64,000 nucleotides of DNA, taken from the NCBI GenBank assembly GCA_030220185.1, contig JASPKZ010007302.1, positions 62,001 through 126,000 of the forward strand. Reading direction: 5' to 3'. Position 1 is the first letter of the stretch. Every line of letters begins with the position of its first letter. This stretch comes from Diploptera punctata. Taxonomy: Eukaryota > Arthropoda > Insecta > Blattodea > Blaberidae. The notes under the pieces were generated by a model. That model did not search any database, was not told the origin of the DNA, and worked only from the letters and a program-made list of their open reading frames with translations. Made by a program: the position numbers and the translations under genes. Below, piece after piece: positions 1 to 13,857 of the stretch.

Positions 1-1982
1 TATCTCCATCGAGTTTTCAAGTGCCCATATCCTAATGTTCTCCATGGCTGTTTGGAGAGCTCCTTGATTCCTAGAGAGGATGATCATGTCGTCTGCGTAC
101 ATGAGTAGCTTAACATTTCTTGTGTCTATAGTCTCTCCGATGTCTGACGTCATTACATTAAAGAGTACGGGACTCATCGGGTCTCCTTGTAGGACCCCCC
201 TTGTTTGAGTAACACTTCTCGACATCGATATACCATCACTGATTGTCAGGTAGTTTGTGGTAAGGATTGATTTAATTGTTCCTAATTCGTTGCTTGAGCT
301 GCCTAGTATGTTCTCTAGCTTCTGGATGAGGATTTTCCTGTCAATACTGTCGAATGCCTTGGAATAATCTATGTATATCACATACAATGGTGTAGCAGGT
401 TGAGCTAAGGTCGTTATTATTTCTTGTATGAGTTCTTGGACAGCATGCAGTGTAGATCTACCCGGGGTGAAGCCATATTGATTCTGAGGTATACTGGCAC
501 GTAGTTGTGTGTTCCACACGTCTTAGCAGGATCTTCGAGAAGAGTTTGAACATAACATTTTCCAGGGCAATTCCCCTGTAGGAGTTCGGGTTTTTCTTTC
601 CTTCCTTTCCCTTTGTAGATGACAGTTATAATCGAATTTCTCCATTGTTGTGGGATTGAATTATCTTTTAGGCATTCATTGAACAGACAGGTTAGCGGTT
701 CTAACAAGTCTTGAAGTGTTTCCTTAAGATGTTCAGGAAATATCCCGTCCGGACCGGCTGCTTTGTTATTTTTCTCGTTTCTTATGAGTTGGCTGACTTC
801 TTCTGTTGTAATTGGGTTCATGTCATGTATGTTTGCCGCATGCGGTGTGAAGCAGTTTGACGTGTTGTCCTTTGCTCCCAGGAGGTTACTGAAGTGATCT
901 TCCCATTGTTTCATGTTTACGAGAGGGCTTGATTTCTGTTTCTTTGAAGACCTTAAGATTTTGTGAGGTTTCATTTCTACCTTGGCTATTAGTTCCTGTT
1001 CTTTGGAGGTGTCATACTTTAACTTCTTTTCCTTCAGTAGTATTTTATATTTCATACGTTCTTCAGCATATTCCTTTAGAGCGTAGCCTCCATATTCCCT
1101 GGCAGTATGGAGTAGGAGTAGTGTTCTTTGTCTCATGTTGTAACACTCTTCATCGAACCATGGTTTTGCAGTACGTTTATGTCTAGTCAGTTGAGTGGTG
1201 GCATGTATAATTATGTCATTTAAGGTTTCTGTTGCTCCGTCCAGATTTCCCTGCCTCGCCATATGCATTACTGACGGCAGCTTCACTTTATTTGTTTGCC
1301 AGCTTACCTCGTCTATGTACCTTGAAACTTTTTGTGGGAGGCTTTTATCTTCTTGTTCCTGTGTTTCAGTTCTTATTTGGAACTCAGTTAAGACTGGAAG
1401 GTGTTTTCTAGTTGCTACTTTTTCCACTTTCACCCGTGCTTGGTCTTGTATATTTGTGAATACCAAATCGATTGTACTTCTTCCATTTGGTGCTATGTAT
1501 GTATAGTCCTTCTCTCTATTTAGCAGTCTTAGCTCGTGGTCGAGGAGAAAATCTGTGACCGCTTGAGTTCTTGCGTCCCATTTGTCTATGCGACAGTTTA
1601 AATCTCCTGCTAACAAGGTGGGCCTGTCGTTTTCTGTGTTCTCCAGTGCTTTTCCTAGTTCGTCGACGATGTCTTCCGGTTCGGTCTTGGGCGTGAAGTA
1701 TGCTCCTACTATATTCATTTTCCCAGTGACTACTACTAGGGTATTAACTGTACGAGCTATTGAACTGATGGGTTGGAGGTGTGGCTTTATGAAGCAGCTC
1801 AATCCTCCTGAGGGGCGGCCTCTGTCTCCTTTCTTTGCAGGGGAGTGAATCCCGTAGAAGCCATTTATGCATATTTCTTCTAAGCTGAATGTTTCTGTGA
1901 AGAGTAGTACGTAATTCTCTTGGAAAGTGAGTAGGGGGGTCATGTCGATTACTGACTTAAGCCCTTCTACGTTCCAAATCAT
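1..1982 (-). pseudogene. Non-LTR retrotransposon endonuclease/reverse transcriptase, frameshifted and cut by the window edge
   Basis: Read on the minus strand from 1982, the protein starts with an apurinic-type endonuclease domain, visible as IWNVEGLKS, LLAGDLNCRIDKWD and IDLVFTN. It then enters a reverse transcriptase with NKAAGPDGIFPEHL and WRNSIITVIYKGKG. Two frame changes follow. NSYRGIALENVMFKL is in a second frame near 540-600. PQNQYGFTPGRSTLHAVQEL is in a third frame near 430-500 and leads to VLQGDPMSPVLFN and the YADD catalytic box at 88-99. The rest of the thumb lies beyond base 1. The product would nick the target and copy the element RNA in place. The clade is uncertain: the palm motifs are unlike the Jockey copies elsewhere in the window. 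At least two frameshifts make it a dead copy. Confidence 0.85.
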
Positions 1983-2119
1983 TGTTTTGATATGCTTAAT
2001 GTTGTTGTTGCTAATGGTACCATTACTGTGGCAGTGTTGCCCCCTGCCTTTGGGAGCGAAAAAGACGATAACGTCTGACTACCATACCTTCCCTCCGGCC
2101 ATGATTCTGGGCTGGTGAT

Positions 2120-2275
2120 TTTCTGTAGGTCCTTGAGTGGTATTCCCTACTTTGAATGCTTTCAAAGGAAACTCTCGATTGGATTTCTCTTCGCATTCCA
2201 GGATTTCTTTCTGTGACCTCCAGTACTCGCAGGTGTTTTTTCTACCTTCTCACGGGTCTTGTTTCTGCGTGATAA
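2120..2275 (-). pseudogene. ORF1 C-terminal piece of the same left-edge element
   Basis: On the minus strand this stretch encodes a degraded relative of the ORF1 piece at 14060-14200. Both contain the run coding for TREKVEKHLR, LEVTEILECEE and SLKAFKV, interrupted here by small indels. It sits just upstream of the endonuclease/RT frame of the left-edge element, as expected for ORF1 of a two-ORF LINE. The role of the domain is unknown from sequence alone. It resembles the small RNA-binding fold found near the end of LINE ORF1 proteins, which is an inference. Confidence 0.6.
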
Positions 2276-2859
2276 ATTTTGGATTCACCTAAAAAGCGAA
2301 ACAACTCATGAAATTGGAGAACTGTCACAAGCCCCGATATCCCAATAGGGCCTTTTGTCTACTCCAAGTACACAAAGAAACACTACGTGAAACCCCTACA
2401 GAATAGCACCAGAATCCTACTTCCTTGAGAGGAACATCAAGCTTCCGCTTCAATCTCACCCAGAAACCCAGGCCATATAACGACGCCATCAAACGAGAGA
2501 CAAAACAAAGCCAATGGCAATACCGATGGAAGTAATGAACAAACAGAAACGATGAAAACTGACGTGTGGCAAAGGAGCCAACTTCCCACCTTTCGCCACC
2601 TATACACACCGTCTTTTCGCCGCGCATGTTTTCCACGGTAAATTTATGTCCGAATCCGTCTAAATAATACACCATGACCCACAAGGAGGACTGCAAATGT
2701 AAGCTTTGCGACCGAACCATGCTCCTAAGTACCTACACCTAATGAAAATGCAATCAAAGTAGAAACTCACACCCTCCTCACCAAAATTATAAACAAGGAC
2801 TGGTGAAAACCTCCTAATGTCACACATTGTGTTTTATCCTAATAAATTTAATATAATAA
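2276..2859. other. Unassigned stretch between the left element and the satellite
   Basis: No gene is supported here. A 131-codon minus frame at 2325-2720 has no recognisable domain and an odd composition. The plus strand has short broken frames, including a small cysteine pair (CKCKLCDRT near 2693-2720), but nothing continuous. The last 60 bases are very AT rich and run into the first satellite monomer. Confidence 0.5.
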
Positions 2860-4938
2860 AATTGTAAAATTCTTTCGAATAATGCCAAGAACTACAAAAT
2901 ACTATCATAGATGGATGGTGTTTTCGGGGGCCTATAATGCAATAAATCCGTGCTTAAATCCAAAAAATTTCAACAATTGAAGTTTTCCAAGACGATAATC
3001 CTCAGGATTTTTCCAAAAAAATATAAAATTTTTAGAAATTTCAAAAACTGCAAAAATCCTTTACACATGGTATGTCCGGAATTTATAATGCAAAAATCCG
3101 GTAAAAATCCATTTGGAAATTGAGATTTCCGAGGCCTATAGTCCTCGAGTGTTTTAAAAAAATGTCAAAAATTTTTTCGAAATTTCGAAAACTGCACATA
3201 TTCTACCTAGAGTGCTGCGTTCTGGGAATCTATGATGCAAAATATCCACCTCTAATTCTACCAAGTTGAAAATTGAGTTTTTCCAAAGCTATAGTCTTGG
3301 TGATTTTCCAATAAATGTCATTTTTTTTACTTTTCATAACTCAAAAATACCTATCTACTAGCTGTGAAAAAATCCTATCTAGAGGCTGGTGTCTGGGATA
3401 TATAATGCAAGAAATCCGGTCAAAATCCAAAATTTCGAAACTGAGTTTCCAAGTCCTGGGGTTTTTCAAAAAATGTGAAAAATTTCGAAATTTCAAAAAC
3501 TGCAAAAATACTATCTAGAGGCCCTGTCAGGGATTTAAAATTCAAAAACCTGTTTAAATCCAACATTTCAAAATTGAGTTTGCCAAGGCTTATATATAGT
3601 CTTCGTGTTTTTCAAAAAGATGTCAAAATTTTTGAAATTTCAAAAATTGCAAAAATACTAACTACATGGTGTGTCCGGGATTTATAATACAAAAAACCGG
3701 TCTGAATCGAAAATTTCAAAATTGAGTTTTCCAAGGCTACACTCATTGTGTTTTACCAAAAAACGTCAAAATTTTGGAAATTTCAAAAACTGCAAAAACA
3801 CTATCTGAATTGTGGGTCTGGGATTAATAATGTAAAAAATCCGGTCTAAATGCAAAATTTCAAAATTGAGTTTTCCAAGGCTATGGTCCTCGAGTTTTTA
3901 AAAAACAAGTTCAAATATTCGAAATTTCAAAAAATTGCAAAATTACTATCTATAGGGTGTTTCCGGGATTTATAATGGAAAAAATACGGTCTACATCTAA
4001 AATTTGAAAATTGAGTTTTCCAAGGCTACACTGCTGCTGTTTTCCAAAAAATGTCAAAATTTACGACATTTCAAAAACAGTAAAAGTACTATCTATAGGC
4101 CCAGTCCGGGAATTACAATTGAAAAAATCCGGTATAAATCCAAAATTTCAAAACTGACTTTGCCAAGATTATAGTCTCGGTGTTTTTCCAAAAAATGTCA
4201 AAATTTTCGAAATTTCAAAAACTGCAAAAATACTATCTACAAGCTCTGTCCGGGATTCATAATGAAAAAAAATCCGGTATAAATAGAACATTTCAAAATT
4301 GAGTTTTCCAAGGCTATTGTCTTGGTGCTTGTCCAAAAATGTCAACATTTTCGAAATTTCAAAAACTGCAAAAATACTATCCAGAGGGTGTGTATGGGAT
4401 CTATAATGCAAAAAATCCTGACTAAATCCAAAATTTCAAAATAGGGTTTTCCAAGGCTATATTCTTGATGTTCTTCCAAAAAATGTTAAATTTTCGAAAT
4501 TTCAAAAACTGCAAAAATACAATCTAGAGGGTGTTTCAAGGATTTATAATGCAAAAAATCCTGTCTAAATACATTTTCAAAATTGTATTTTCCAAGGCTA
4601 TAATCTTGGTGTTTCTCCAAAAAATGCCAAAATTTCCGAAATTTCAAAAACTGCAAAAATACTATCTGGAGGCTCTGTCCGAGATCTATAATGGAAAAAA
4701 AATCCGGTCTAAATCCAAAATTTCAAAATTGAGTTTCCGATAAATGTCAAAATTTTCGAAATTCCAAAAACTGCAAAAATACAATCTAGAGGGTGTGTCG
4801 GAGATATATAATCCAAAAATTTCGTTCTAAATCCAAAATTTGAAAATTTAATTTCCAACGCTTGATGTTTTTCTAAAAAATGTCAAAATTTACGAAATTT
4901 CAAAAACTGCATAAATACAATCCAGAGGCCCTGTCGGG

Positions 4939-5505
4939 GATTTATAATGCAAAAAATCCGGCCTAAATCGAAAATTTTAAATTGAGTTTTCCAAGGCTTG
5001 TTAATTTTTCAAAAAATGTCAACATTTTCGAAATTTGAAAAACTGCAAAAATACTATCTACAGGGCGTGTCCGCTAATTGTAATGCAAAAAATGCTGTCT
5101 AAATCCAAAATTTCAAAATTTAATTTTCCTGGGCTACATAAAGTATTGCTGTTTTCCAAAAAATGTAAAAATTTACGACATTTCAAAAACTGCAATAGTA
5201 CTATCTAGAGGCCCTGTCCGGGATTTATAATGCAAAAAATCCGGCCTAAATCGAAAATTTCAAAATTGAGTTTTCCAAGGCTTGTTAATTTTTCAAAAAA
5301 TGTCAACATTTTCGAAATTTGAAAAACTGCAAAAATACTATCTACAGGGCGTGTCCGCTAATTGTAATGCAAAAAATGCTGTCTAAATCCAAAATTTCAA
5401 AATTTAATTTTCCTGGGCTACATAAAGTATTGCTGTTTTCCAAAAAATGTAAAAATTTACGACATTTCAAAAACTGCAATAGTACTATCTAGAGGCCCTG
5501 TCCGG
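4939..5505. repeat. Recent tandem duplication of a two-monomer unit (about 284 bp)
   Basis: The segment starting at 4939 repeats almost exactly from 5222 and the next monomer begins at 5506, giving steps of 283 and 284 bp. Rare variants occur in both copies: CTACAGGGCGTGTCCGCTAA, ATGCAAAAAATGCTGTC and CTGGGCTACATAAAGTATTG. Two copies of a dimer in a background of diverged monomers indicate a young duplication. Confidence 0.9.
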
Positions 5506-8500
5506 GATTTATAATGCAAAAAATCCGGTCTAAATCGAAAATTTCAAAATTGAGTTTTCTAAGGCTATAGTGTTGGTGTTTTTCCAAAAAAATGTCAAAA
5601 TTTTAAAAATTTCAAAAAATGCGAAAATACTATCTGGAGGGTGTGTCTGGGATTTTTAATGCAAAAAATTCGGTCCATATCCAAAATTTCAAAATTGAGT
5701 TTTCCAAGGCTATAGTATTGCTCTTTTCCAAAAAAATTTCAAAATTTACGAAATTACAAAAACTGCAAAAGTACTATCTAGAGGCCCTGTCCGGGATTTT
5801 TATGCAAAAAATCTGGCCTATATCGGAAATTTCAAAATTGAGTTTTCCAACGCTATAGTCTTCGTGTTTTTCAAAAAAATGTCAACATTTTCGAAATTTC
5901 AAAAACTGCAAAATACTGTCTAGAGACACTGTTCTTGGTGTTTTTCCAAAAAATATCAAAATTTTCCAAATTTCAAAAATTGCACAAATACTATCTAGAG
6001 GGTGTGTCTGGGATTTATAATGCAAAAATCCCGCCCTAAATAAAACATTTCGAAATTGAGTTTTCCAAGGCTTGATGTTTTCACAAAAAAGTCAAAAATT
6101 TCGAAATTTCAAAAACTGCAAAAATACTATCCAGAGGATGTGTCCGGTATTTTTAATGCAAAAAATGCGGTCCAAATTCAAATTTTAAAAATTGCTGTTT
6201 TCCAAAAAATCTCAAAAATTTACGAAATTTCAAAAACTGCAAAAGTACTATCTAGAGGTCCTGTCCGGGATTTATAATGCTAAAAATCCCGTCTAAATCG
6301 GAAATTTAAAAATTGAGCTTTTCATGGCTACAGTCTTAGTGTTTTTCGAAAAAAATGTCAAAATTTTCGAAATTTCAAAAACTGCCAAAATACTATCTGG
6401 AGGGTGTGTCTGGGATTTATAAGGTAAAAATCCGGTCTCAATCCAAAATTTCCAAAATGAGTTTTCCAAGGCTATAGACTTGATGTTTTTCCAAAAAATG
6501 TCAAATTATTCGATATTTCAAAAACTGCAAAAGTACTATATGGAGGATGTGTACGGGATTTGTAATGCGAAATATCCGGCCTAAATCCAAAATTTCAAAA
6601 ATTGAGTTTTCCAAGGCAATAGTATTGCTGTTTTCCAAAAAAAATGTCAATTTTTACGAAATTACAAAAAAACCTGTTTAAGTACTGTCTAGAGGCCCTG
6701 TCCGGGATTTATAATGCAGAAAACCCGGTCTAAATCGAAAATTTCAAAATTAAGTTTTCCAAGGCTATAGTCTCGGTGTTTTTCCAAAATATATCAAAAT
6801 TTTCGAAATTTCAAAATCTGCAAAAATACTATCCAGAGTGTGCGTCCGGGGTTTATAATGCAAAAAATCCGTTCTGAACAAACTTTTAAAATTGACTTTT
6901 CCAAGGCTATCGTCCTGGTGATTTTCCAACAAATATGAAAATTTTCGAAATTTCAAAAACTGCAAAAATACTATCTAGAGGGTGTGTCTGGTATTTATAA
7001 TGCAAGAAATCCGGCGTAATCTAAAATTTCGAAATTGAGTTTTCCAAGGCTATAGGCTTGATGTTTTCCCAAAAAAGTCAAAATTTTCGAAATTTAAAAA
7101 AACTACAAGAATACTATCTAGAGGGTGTGTCTGGGATTTATAATGTAAAAATCCGGTCTAAATCCAAACTTTCGAAATTGAGTTTTCCAAGGCTATAGAC
7201 CTGATGTTCTCCCAGAAAAAATTCTTTCTAATTCAAAAATATAATTGAGTTTTCAAAGGCTATAGTCTTGGTGTTTTTTTTTTTAAAATGTCGAAATTTT
7301 CGAAATTTCAAAAACTGCAAAAATACTATCTAGAAGATGTGTTCGGGATTTATTATGCAAATAATCCTGTCTAAATCCTAAATTTTAAAATTGAGTTCAA
7401 AGGCTATTTTCTACTTGTTTTCCAAAATGTCAAATTTTTTGAAATATCAAAAACTGCAAAAATACAATCTAGATAGTGTTTTCGGGGTTTATAATGCAAA
7501 AAATCCGGTCTAAAACAAAAATTCCAAAATTGAGTTTTCCAAGGCTAACGTCTTGATCTTTTTCCAAAAATGTCAAAATTTTCAAAAATTTTAAAAACTG
7601 CAAGAATACTATCTAGGGAGTGTGTCCGGGAATTAAAATGCAAAAAAATCCGGTCTAAATCCTAAATTTGAAAATTGAGTTTTCCAAAGGTGTAGTCTTG
7701 ATGTTTTTCCATTTTTCCAAAAAATGTCAAAATTTCAGAAATTTCAAAAACTGCAAAAATACTATCTGGAGGTTGTGTCTGGGATTTATAATGCAAAAAA
7801 TCCGGTCTATATCCAGTCCGCGAGTTTTTCCAAAAAAATATCAAAATTTTCCAAATTTCAAAAACTGAAAAATTCTATCTAGATGGTGTGTCCAGGATTT
7901 ATAATGCAAAAATAATCCGGTCTAAATCTAAAATATTGAAAAATGAGTTTTCCAAGGCTATAGTATTGCTGTTTTCCAAAAATGTCAAAATTTAGGAAAT
8001 TTCAAAAACTGCAAAAATTCTATCTAGGGGCCCTGTCCGGGATTTATAATGCACAAAATCCTGTCTGAATCCAAAATTTGAAAATTGAGTTTTGCAAAAA
8101 ACGTCAAAATTTTCGAAATTTCAAAAACTGCAAATATACTATCCAGAGTGTGTGTCTGGGATCTATAATGCAAAAAATCCGTTCTAAATCCAAAATTTGA
8201 AAATTGAGTTTTCCAAGGCTATAGTCTCGATGTTTTTCCAAGAAATATCTAAATATTCGAAATTTCAAAAACTGCAAACATACTATGTACATGGTGTGTC
8301 CAGGATTTATAATGCAAAAAATCCGGTTCAAAAACAAAATTTCAAAATTGAGTTACCCAAGGCTACAGTCTTGATGTTTTTAAAAAAATGTAAAAATTTT
8401 GGAAATTTCAAAAACTGCAAGAATTACTATCTAGAAGCTCTGTCCGGGATATACAATGCAAAAAATCCGGTCTACATCCGAAATTTCAAAATTGACTTTA

Positions 8501-11500
8501 CCAAAAAATTTCAAAATGTTCGAAATTTCAAAAACTGCTAAAATACAATCTAGAGGTTCTGCCCGGGATTTATAATGAAAAAATCAGGTCTAAATTCAAA
8601 ATTTCAAAATTGAGTTTTCCAAGGCTATGGTCTTGATGTTTTTCCAAAAGAAGTCAACCTTTTTCGAAATTTCAGAAACAGCAAATATACTATCTTGAGG
8701 GTGTGTCCGGGATTTGATACTGCAAGAAGCCGGTCTAAATCCAATAATTACAAAATTGAGTTTTCCATGGCTACAGTCTTGATGTTTTTCAAAAAATGTA
8801 AAAATTTTGTAAATTTGAAAACAGCAAATATTAGTATCTAGAAACTCTGTCCGGGATATACAATGCAAAAAATCCTGTCTAAATCCGAAATTTCAAAATT
8901 GACTTTACCAAAAAATGTCAAAATGTTCGAAATTTCAAAAACTGCAAAACTACAATCTAGACGCTCTGCCCCGGATTTATAATGAAAAAAATCCGGTCTA
9001 AATCCAAAATTTCAAAATTGAGTTTTCCAAGGCTATAGTACAGATGTTTTTCCAAAAATGTCAAAATTTTCGAAATTTCAATAACTGCAAAAATACTATC
9101 TAGAGAGTGTGTTCGGGATTTAAAATGCAAAAAAATCCGGCCTAAATCCAAAATTTGGAAATTGAGTTTCCCGAAGGTATAGTCTTGGTGTTTTTCCAAA
9201 AAATGTCAATATTTTCGATATTTCAAAAACTGCAAAAATACTATCTAGAGGGTGTGTCTGGGATTTATAATGCAAGAAATCCAGTCGAAATCCAAAATTT
9301 CGAAATCCAAGGCTATAGTGTAGAGGTTTTTCACAAAAAATATAAAAATTTTCGAAATTTCAAAAACTGGAAAAATACAATCTGGAGGGTGTGTCCGAGA
9401 TTTGTACTGCAAAATAATCCAGTCTAAATCCAATAATTTGAAAATTGAGTTTTCCATGGCTATAATCTCGATGTGTTTCAAAAAATTTCAAAAAATTCGT
9501 AATTTCAAAAACTGCAAAAATACAATCTAGAGGCTATGCTCGGAATTTGTAATGCAAAAAATCCGGTCTAAATCCAATATTTCAAAATTGAGCTTTACAA
9601 GTCCTCCAGTTTTTCCAAAAAAAATGTCAGTTTTCGAAGTTTCAAAAACTGAAAAAATACTATCTAGAGAGTTTGTCTGGGATTTATAATGCAAAATATC
9701 CTTTCTAAAACCAACATTTCAAAATTGAGGTTTCCAAGGCTATAGTCTTGCTGTTTTTCCAAAAAATGTCAAAATTTTCGAAGTTTCAAAAACTGCAAAT
9801 CTACTATCTAGAAGCTCTGTGCGAGATTTAAAATGCAAAAAAACCGGTATACATCCAAATTTTCAAAATTGACTTTACCAAAAAATGTCAAAATGATCGA
9901 AATTTCAAAAACTGCATAAATGCAATCTAGGGGATTGTAATGCAAAAATTCGGGTCTAAATCAAAAATTTCAAAACTGATTTTTCCAAGGCTATATCCTT
10001 GGTGTTTTCCAAATAATGTCAAATTTTTCGAAATTTCAAAAACTGCAAAAATGTTATCCAGGGAGTGTACCTGGGATTTATAATGCAAAGAATCCGGTTT
10101 GAAAACAAAATTTCAAGATTGAGTTTTCCAAGATTATTACCTTCGAGTGATTCCAAAAAATGTCATCATTTTCGAAATTTCAAAAACTGCAAAAATACTA
10201 TCCAGAGGGTATGTCTGGGATATATAACGAAGAAAATCCGGTCTAAATACAAAATTTCGAAAATGAGCTTCCCAAGGCTATAATCTTGATATTTTTTCCA
10301 AAAAATGTCAAAATTTTCGAAATTTGAAAAACTACAAATATACATTTTAGAGGGTATGTCCGGGATTTATTATGCAAGAAATCCTCTCTAAATGCAAAAT
10401 TTCAAAATTGATTTTCCAAGGCTGTCCAAAAAAATGTCAAAATTTTCGAAATTTCAAAACCTGCAAAAATACATTCTACTGGCTCTGTCCGGGATTTGTA
10501 ATGCAAAAAATAAGGTCTAAATATAAATTTCAAAATTGAGTTTTCCAAGGCTACAGTACTGCTGTTTTCCAAAAAATGTCAAAAATTTCGAAATTTCAAA
10601 AACTGCAAAAATACTATCTAGAGGGCTTTCCGGGATCTATAATGTAAAAAATCCGGTCTAAATACAAAACTTGAAATTTGAGTTTTCCAAAATATGTCAA
10701 AATTTTCGAAATTCCAAAAACTGCAAAAATACTATCCAGAGAGTGTGTCCGGGTTTTATAATGCAAAAAGTACTTTCTAAATCCAAAATTTGACAATTGA
10801 GTTTGCCAAGGCTATAGTCTTGTTGTGTTTCCAAAAAAGTGCAATTTTTCGAAATATCAAGAACTGCAAAAATACTATCAAGAGAGTGTTTACGGGGTTT
10901 ATAATGCAAAAAATCCGGCCTAAATCAAAAATTTTAAAATTGAGTTCTCCATGAATATGGTCTTGATGTTACTCCAAAAAATGTCAAAATTTTCGAAATT
11001 GCAAAAGGAGCAAAATTACTATCTGGAAGTTGTGTCCGAGATTTGTAATGCAAAAAATCCAGTATAAATCCAATAATTTCAAGATTGAGTTTCCTTGATG
11101 TTTTTTTCCAAAAAATGTCAAATTTTCGAAATTTCAAAAACTCCAAAAATACTATCTACAGGCTCTGTCCGGAATTAATAATGCAAAAAATCGTGTCTGA
11201 ATCCAAAATTTGAAAATTGAGTTTGCAAAAAATGTCAAAATTTTTGAAATATCAAGAACTGCAAACATACTATCTAGAGGATGCTTTCGGGGTTTATAAT
11301 GCAAAAAATCCGGCCAACATCCAAAATTTCAAAATTAAGTTTCCAAGGCTTGATGTTTTTTCAAAAAATGTCAAAATTTTCGAAATTTCAAAAACTGCAA
11401 AAACTACTACCTAGAAGCTCTGCCCGGGATTTACAATGGAAAAATCCGGTCTCAATCCAAAATTTAAAAATTGACTTTACCAAAAAATGTCAAAATGTTC

Positions 11501-11819
11501 GAAATTTTAAAAACTGCAAAAGTACTCTCTAGAGGGCCGGTCCGGGATTTATAATGCAAAAAATCCGTTCTAGATACAAAATTTGATAGTTGACTCTTCC
11601 AAAATTATAATCTTGCTGTTTTTTCAAAAAATATAAAAATCTTCCAAATTTCAAAAATTGCAAAAATACTATCTAGAGGGTGTGTGTGGGATTTATAATG
11701 CAAAAATCCCGTCCTAAATTAAACATTTCGAAATTGAGTTTTCCAAGGCTTGATGTTTTCACAAAAAAAGTCAAAATTTACGAAATTTCAAAAACTGCAA
11801 AAATACAATCTAGAGGGTG

Positions 11820-13020
11820 TGTCCGGGATTTATAATGAAAAAAATCCGGTCTAAATCCAAAATTTCAAAGTAGTGTTTTCCAAGGCTATAGTCTGTGGTT
11901 TTCCAAAAAATGTCAAAATTTTCGAATGTTCAAAAACTTCAAAAATACTATCTAGAGGGTGTGTCCCGGATTTATAATGCAAAAAATCCGGTCTAAATCC
12001 AAAATTTCAAAATTGTGTTTTCCAAGGCTATAGTCTTGGTGGTTTTCCAAAAAATGTCAAAATTTTCGAAATTTCAAAAACTGCAAAAATACTATCTAGA
12101 GGGGTTGTCCGGGATTTATAATGCAAAAAATCAGGTCTAAATCCAAAATTTCAAAATAGTGTTTTCCAAGGCTATAGTCTGTTTTTCCAAAAAATGTCAA
12201 AATTTTCGAAATTTCAAAAACTTCAAAAATACTATCTATAGGGTGCGTCCGGGATTTATAATGCAAAAAATCCGGTCTAAATCCAAAATTTCAAAATAGT
12301 GTTTTCCAAGGCTATAGTCTGGTTTTTCCAAAAAATGTCAAAATTTTCGAAATTTCAAAAACTTCAAAAATACTATCTAGAGGTTGTGTCCGGGATTTAT
12401 AATGCAAAAAATCCGGTCTAAATCCAAAATTTCAAAATAGTGTTTTTCAAGGCTATAGTCATGGTGGTTTTCCAAAAAATTTCAAAATTTTCGAAATTTC
12501 AAAAACTGCAAAAATACTATCTAGAGGGTGTGTCCGGGATTTATAATGCAAAAAATCCGGTCTAAATCCAAAATTTCAGAATAGTGTTTTCCAAGGCTAT
12601 AGTCTGTGGTTTTCCAAAAAAATGTCAAAATTTTCGAAATTTCAAAAACTCCAAAAATACTATCTAGAGGGTGTGTCCGGGATTTTTAATGCAAAAAATC
12701 CGGTCTAAATCCAAAATTTCAAAATAGTGTTTTCCAAGGCTATAGTCTTGGTGTTTTTCCAAAAAATGTCAAAATTTTCGAAATTTCAAAAACTGCAAAA
12801 ATACTATCTATAGGGTGTGTCCGGGATTTATAATGCAAAAAATCCGGTCTAAATCCAAAATTTCAAAATAGTGTTTTCCAAGGCTATAGTCTTGGTGGTT
12901 TTCCAAAAAATGTCAAAATTTTCGAAATTTCAGAAACTTCAAAAATACTATCTAGAGGGTGTGTCCGGGATTTATAATGCAAAAAATCCGGTCTAAATCC
13001 AAAATTTCAAAATAGAGTTT
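11820..13020. repeat. Homogenised block inside the satellite
   Basis: About eight consecutive monomers here are almost identical and share the variant CAAAATAGTGTTTTCCAAGG in place of CAAAATTGAGTTTTCCAAGG. Units elsewhere in the array differ from each other far more. The pattern fits recent local amplification or gene conversion near the right end of the array. Confidence 0.85.
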
Positions 13021-13857
13021 TCCAAGGCTATAGACCTGATGTTCTTCCAGTAAAAATTCTTTCTAAATCCGAAATTTGATAATTGAGTTTTCAAAGGCTA
13101 CAGTCTTGGTGTTTTTTTAAAAACTTTCGAAATTTTCGAAATTTAAAAAAATGCAAAAATTCTATCTAGAGGATGTGTCAGGGATTTATTATGCAAATAA
13201 TCCTGTCTAAATCCTAAATTTTAAAATTGAGTTTGCAAAGGCTGTTGACTAGTTGTTTTCCAAAATGTCAAATTTTTCGAAATATCAGAAACTGCAAAAA
13301 TACTACCTAGAGAGTGTTTCGGGGTTTATAATGCAAAAAATCCGGTCTAAAACTAAAATTCCAAAATTGAGTTTTCCAAGGCTATAGTCTTGATCTTTTT
13401 CCAAAAAATGTCAAAATTTTCAAAATTTCAAAAACTGCAAGAATACTATCTAGAGAGTGTGTCCGGGATTTAAAATGCAAAAAATCCGGTCTAAATCATA
13501 AATTTGAAAAATGAGTTTTCCAAAGGTGTAGTCTTGATGTTTTGCATTTTTCCAAAAAAATGTCAAAATTTCAGTAATTTCAAAAACTGCAAAAATACTA
13601 TCTGGAGGTTGTGTCTGGGATTTATAATGCAAAAAATCCGGTCTAAATCCAAAATTTCAAAATTGAGTTTTCCAAGGCTATAGTCCGCGAGTTTTTCCAA
13701 AAAAATGTCAAAATTTTCCAAATTTCAAAAACTGCAAAAATTCTATCTAGAGGGTGTGTCCAGGATTTATAATGAAAATAATCCGGTCTAAATCTAAAAT
13801 TTTGAAAAATAAGTTTTCCAAGGTTATAGTATTGCTTTTTGAAGAGAAAAATTATAC

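Larger units (their letters stand above)
2860..13837. repeat. AT-rich satellite array, about 144-bp monomer, roughly 75 units
   Basis: The phrases CCGGGATTTATAATGCAAAA, CAAAAACTGCAAAAATACTA and TGAGTTTTCCAAGGCTATAG recur throughout at steps of about 140-144 bp. Successive GATTTATA starts at 11969, 12113, 12253, 12394, 12538, 12681, 12825 and 12969 give spacings of 144, 140, 141, 144, 143, 144 and 144. Each monomer carries a near-palindromic core built around AAATTTTCGAAATTT. Most units are diverged by substitutions and small indels. A shorter class reads GACTTTACCAAAAAATGTC and lacks about 40 bp (near 8490, 8900, 9870 and 11470). Many short frames on both strands arise only because the monomer lacks stops in some phases. 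They are not genes. Confidence 0.97.

Noticed and set aside
929..2118. Several plus-strand frames
   Set aside because: Antisense shadows of the minus-strand endonuclease/RT.
2325..2720. 131-codon minus-strand frame
   Set aside because: No domain, unlikely composition and no neighbouring signals. The plus strand has similar broken frames.
3315..13690. Many 60-114 codon frames on both strands rich in FSKAIV, FKNCKNT or EISKILTF
   Set aside because: They are the satellite monomer read in phases that happen to lack stops. They repeat with the monomer and have no start context.
2860..13837. CRISPR-like array
   Set aside because: Repeats are contiguous 144-bp monomers without unique spacers, and the context is eukaryotic.
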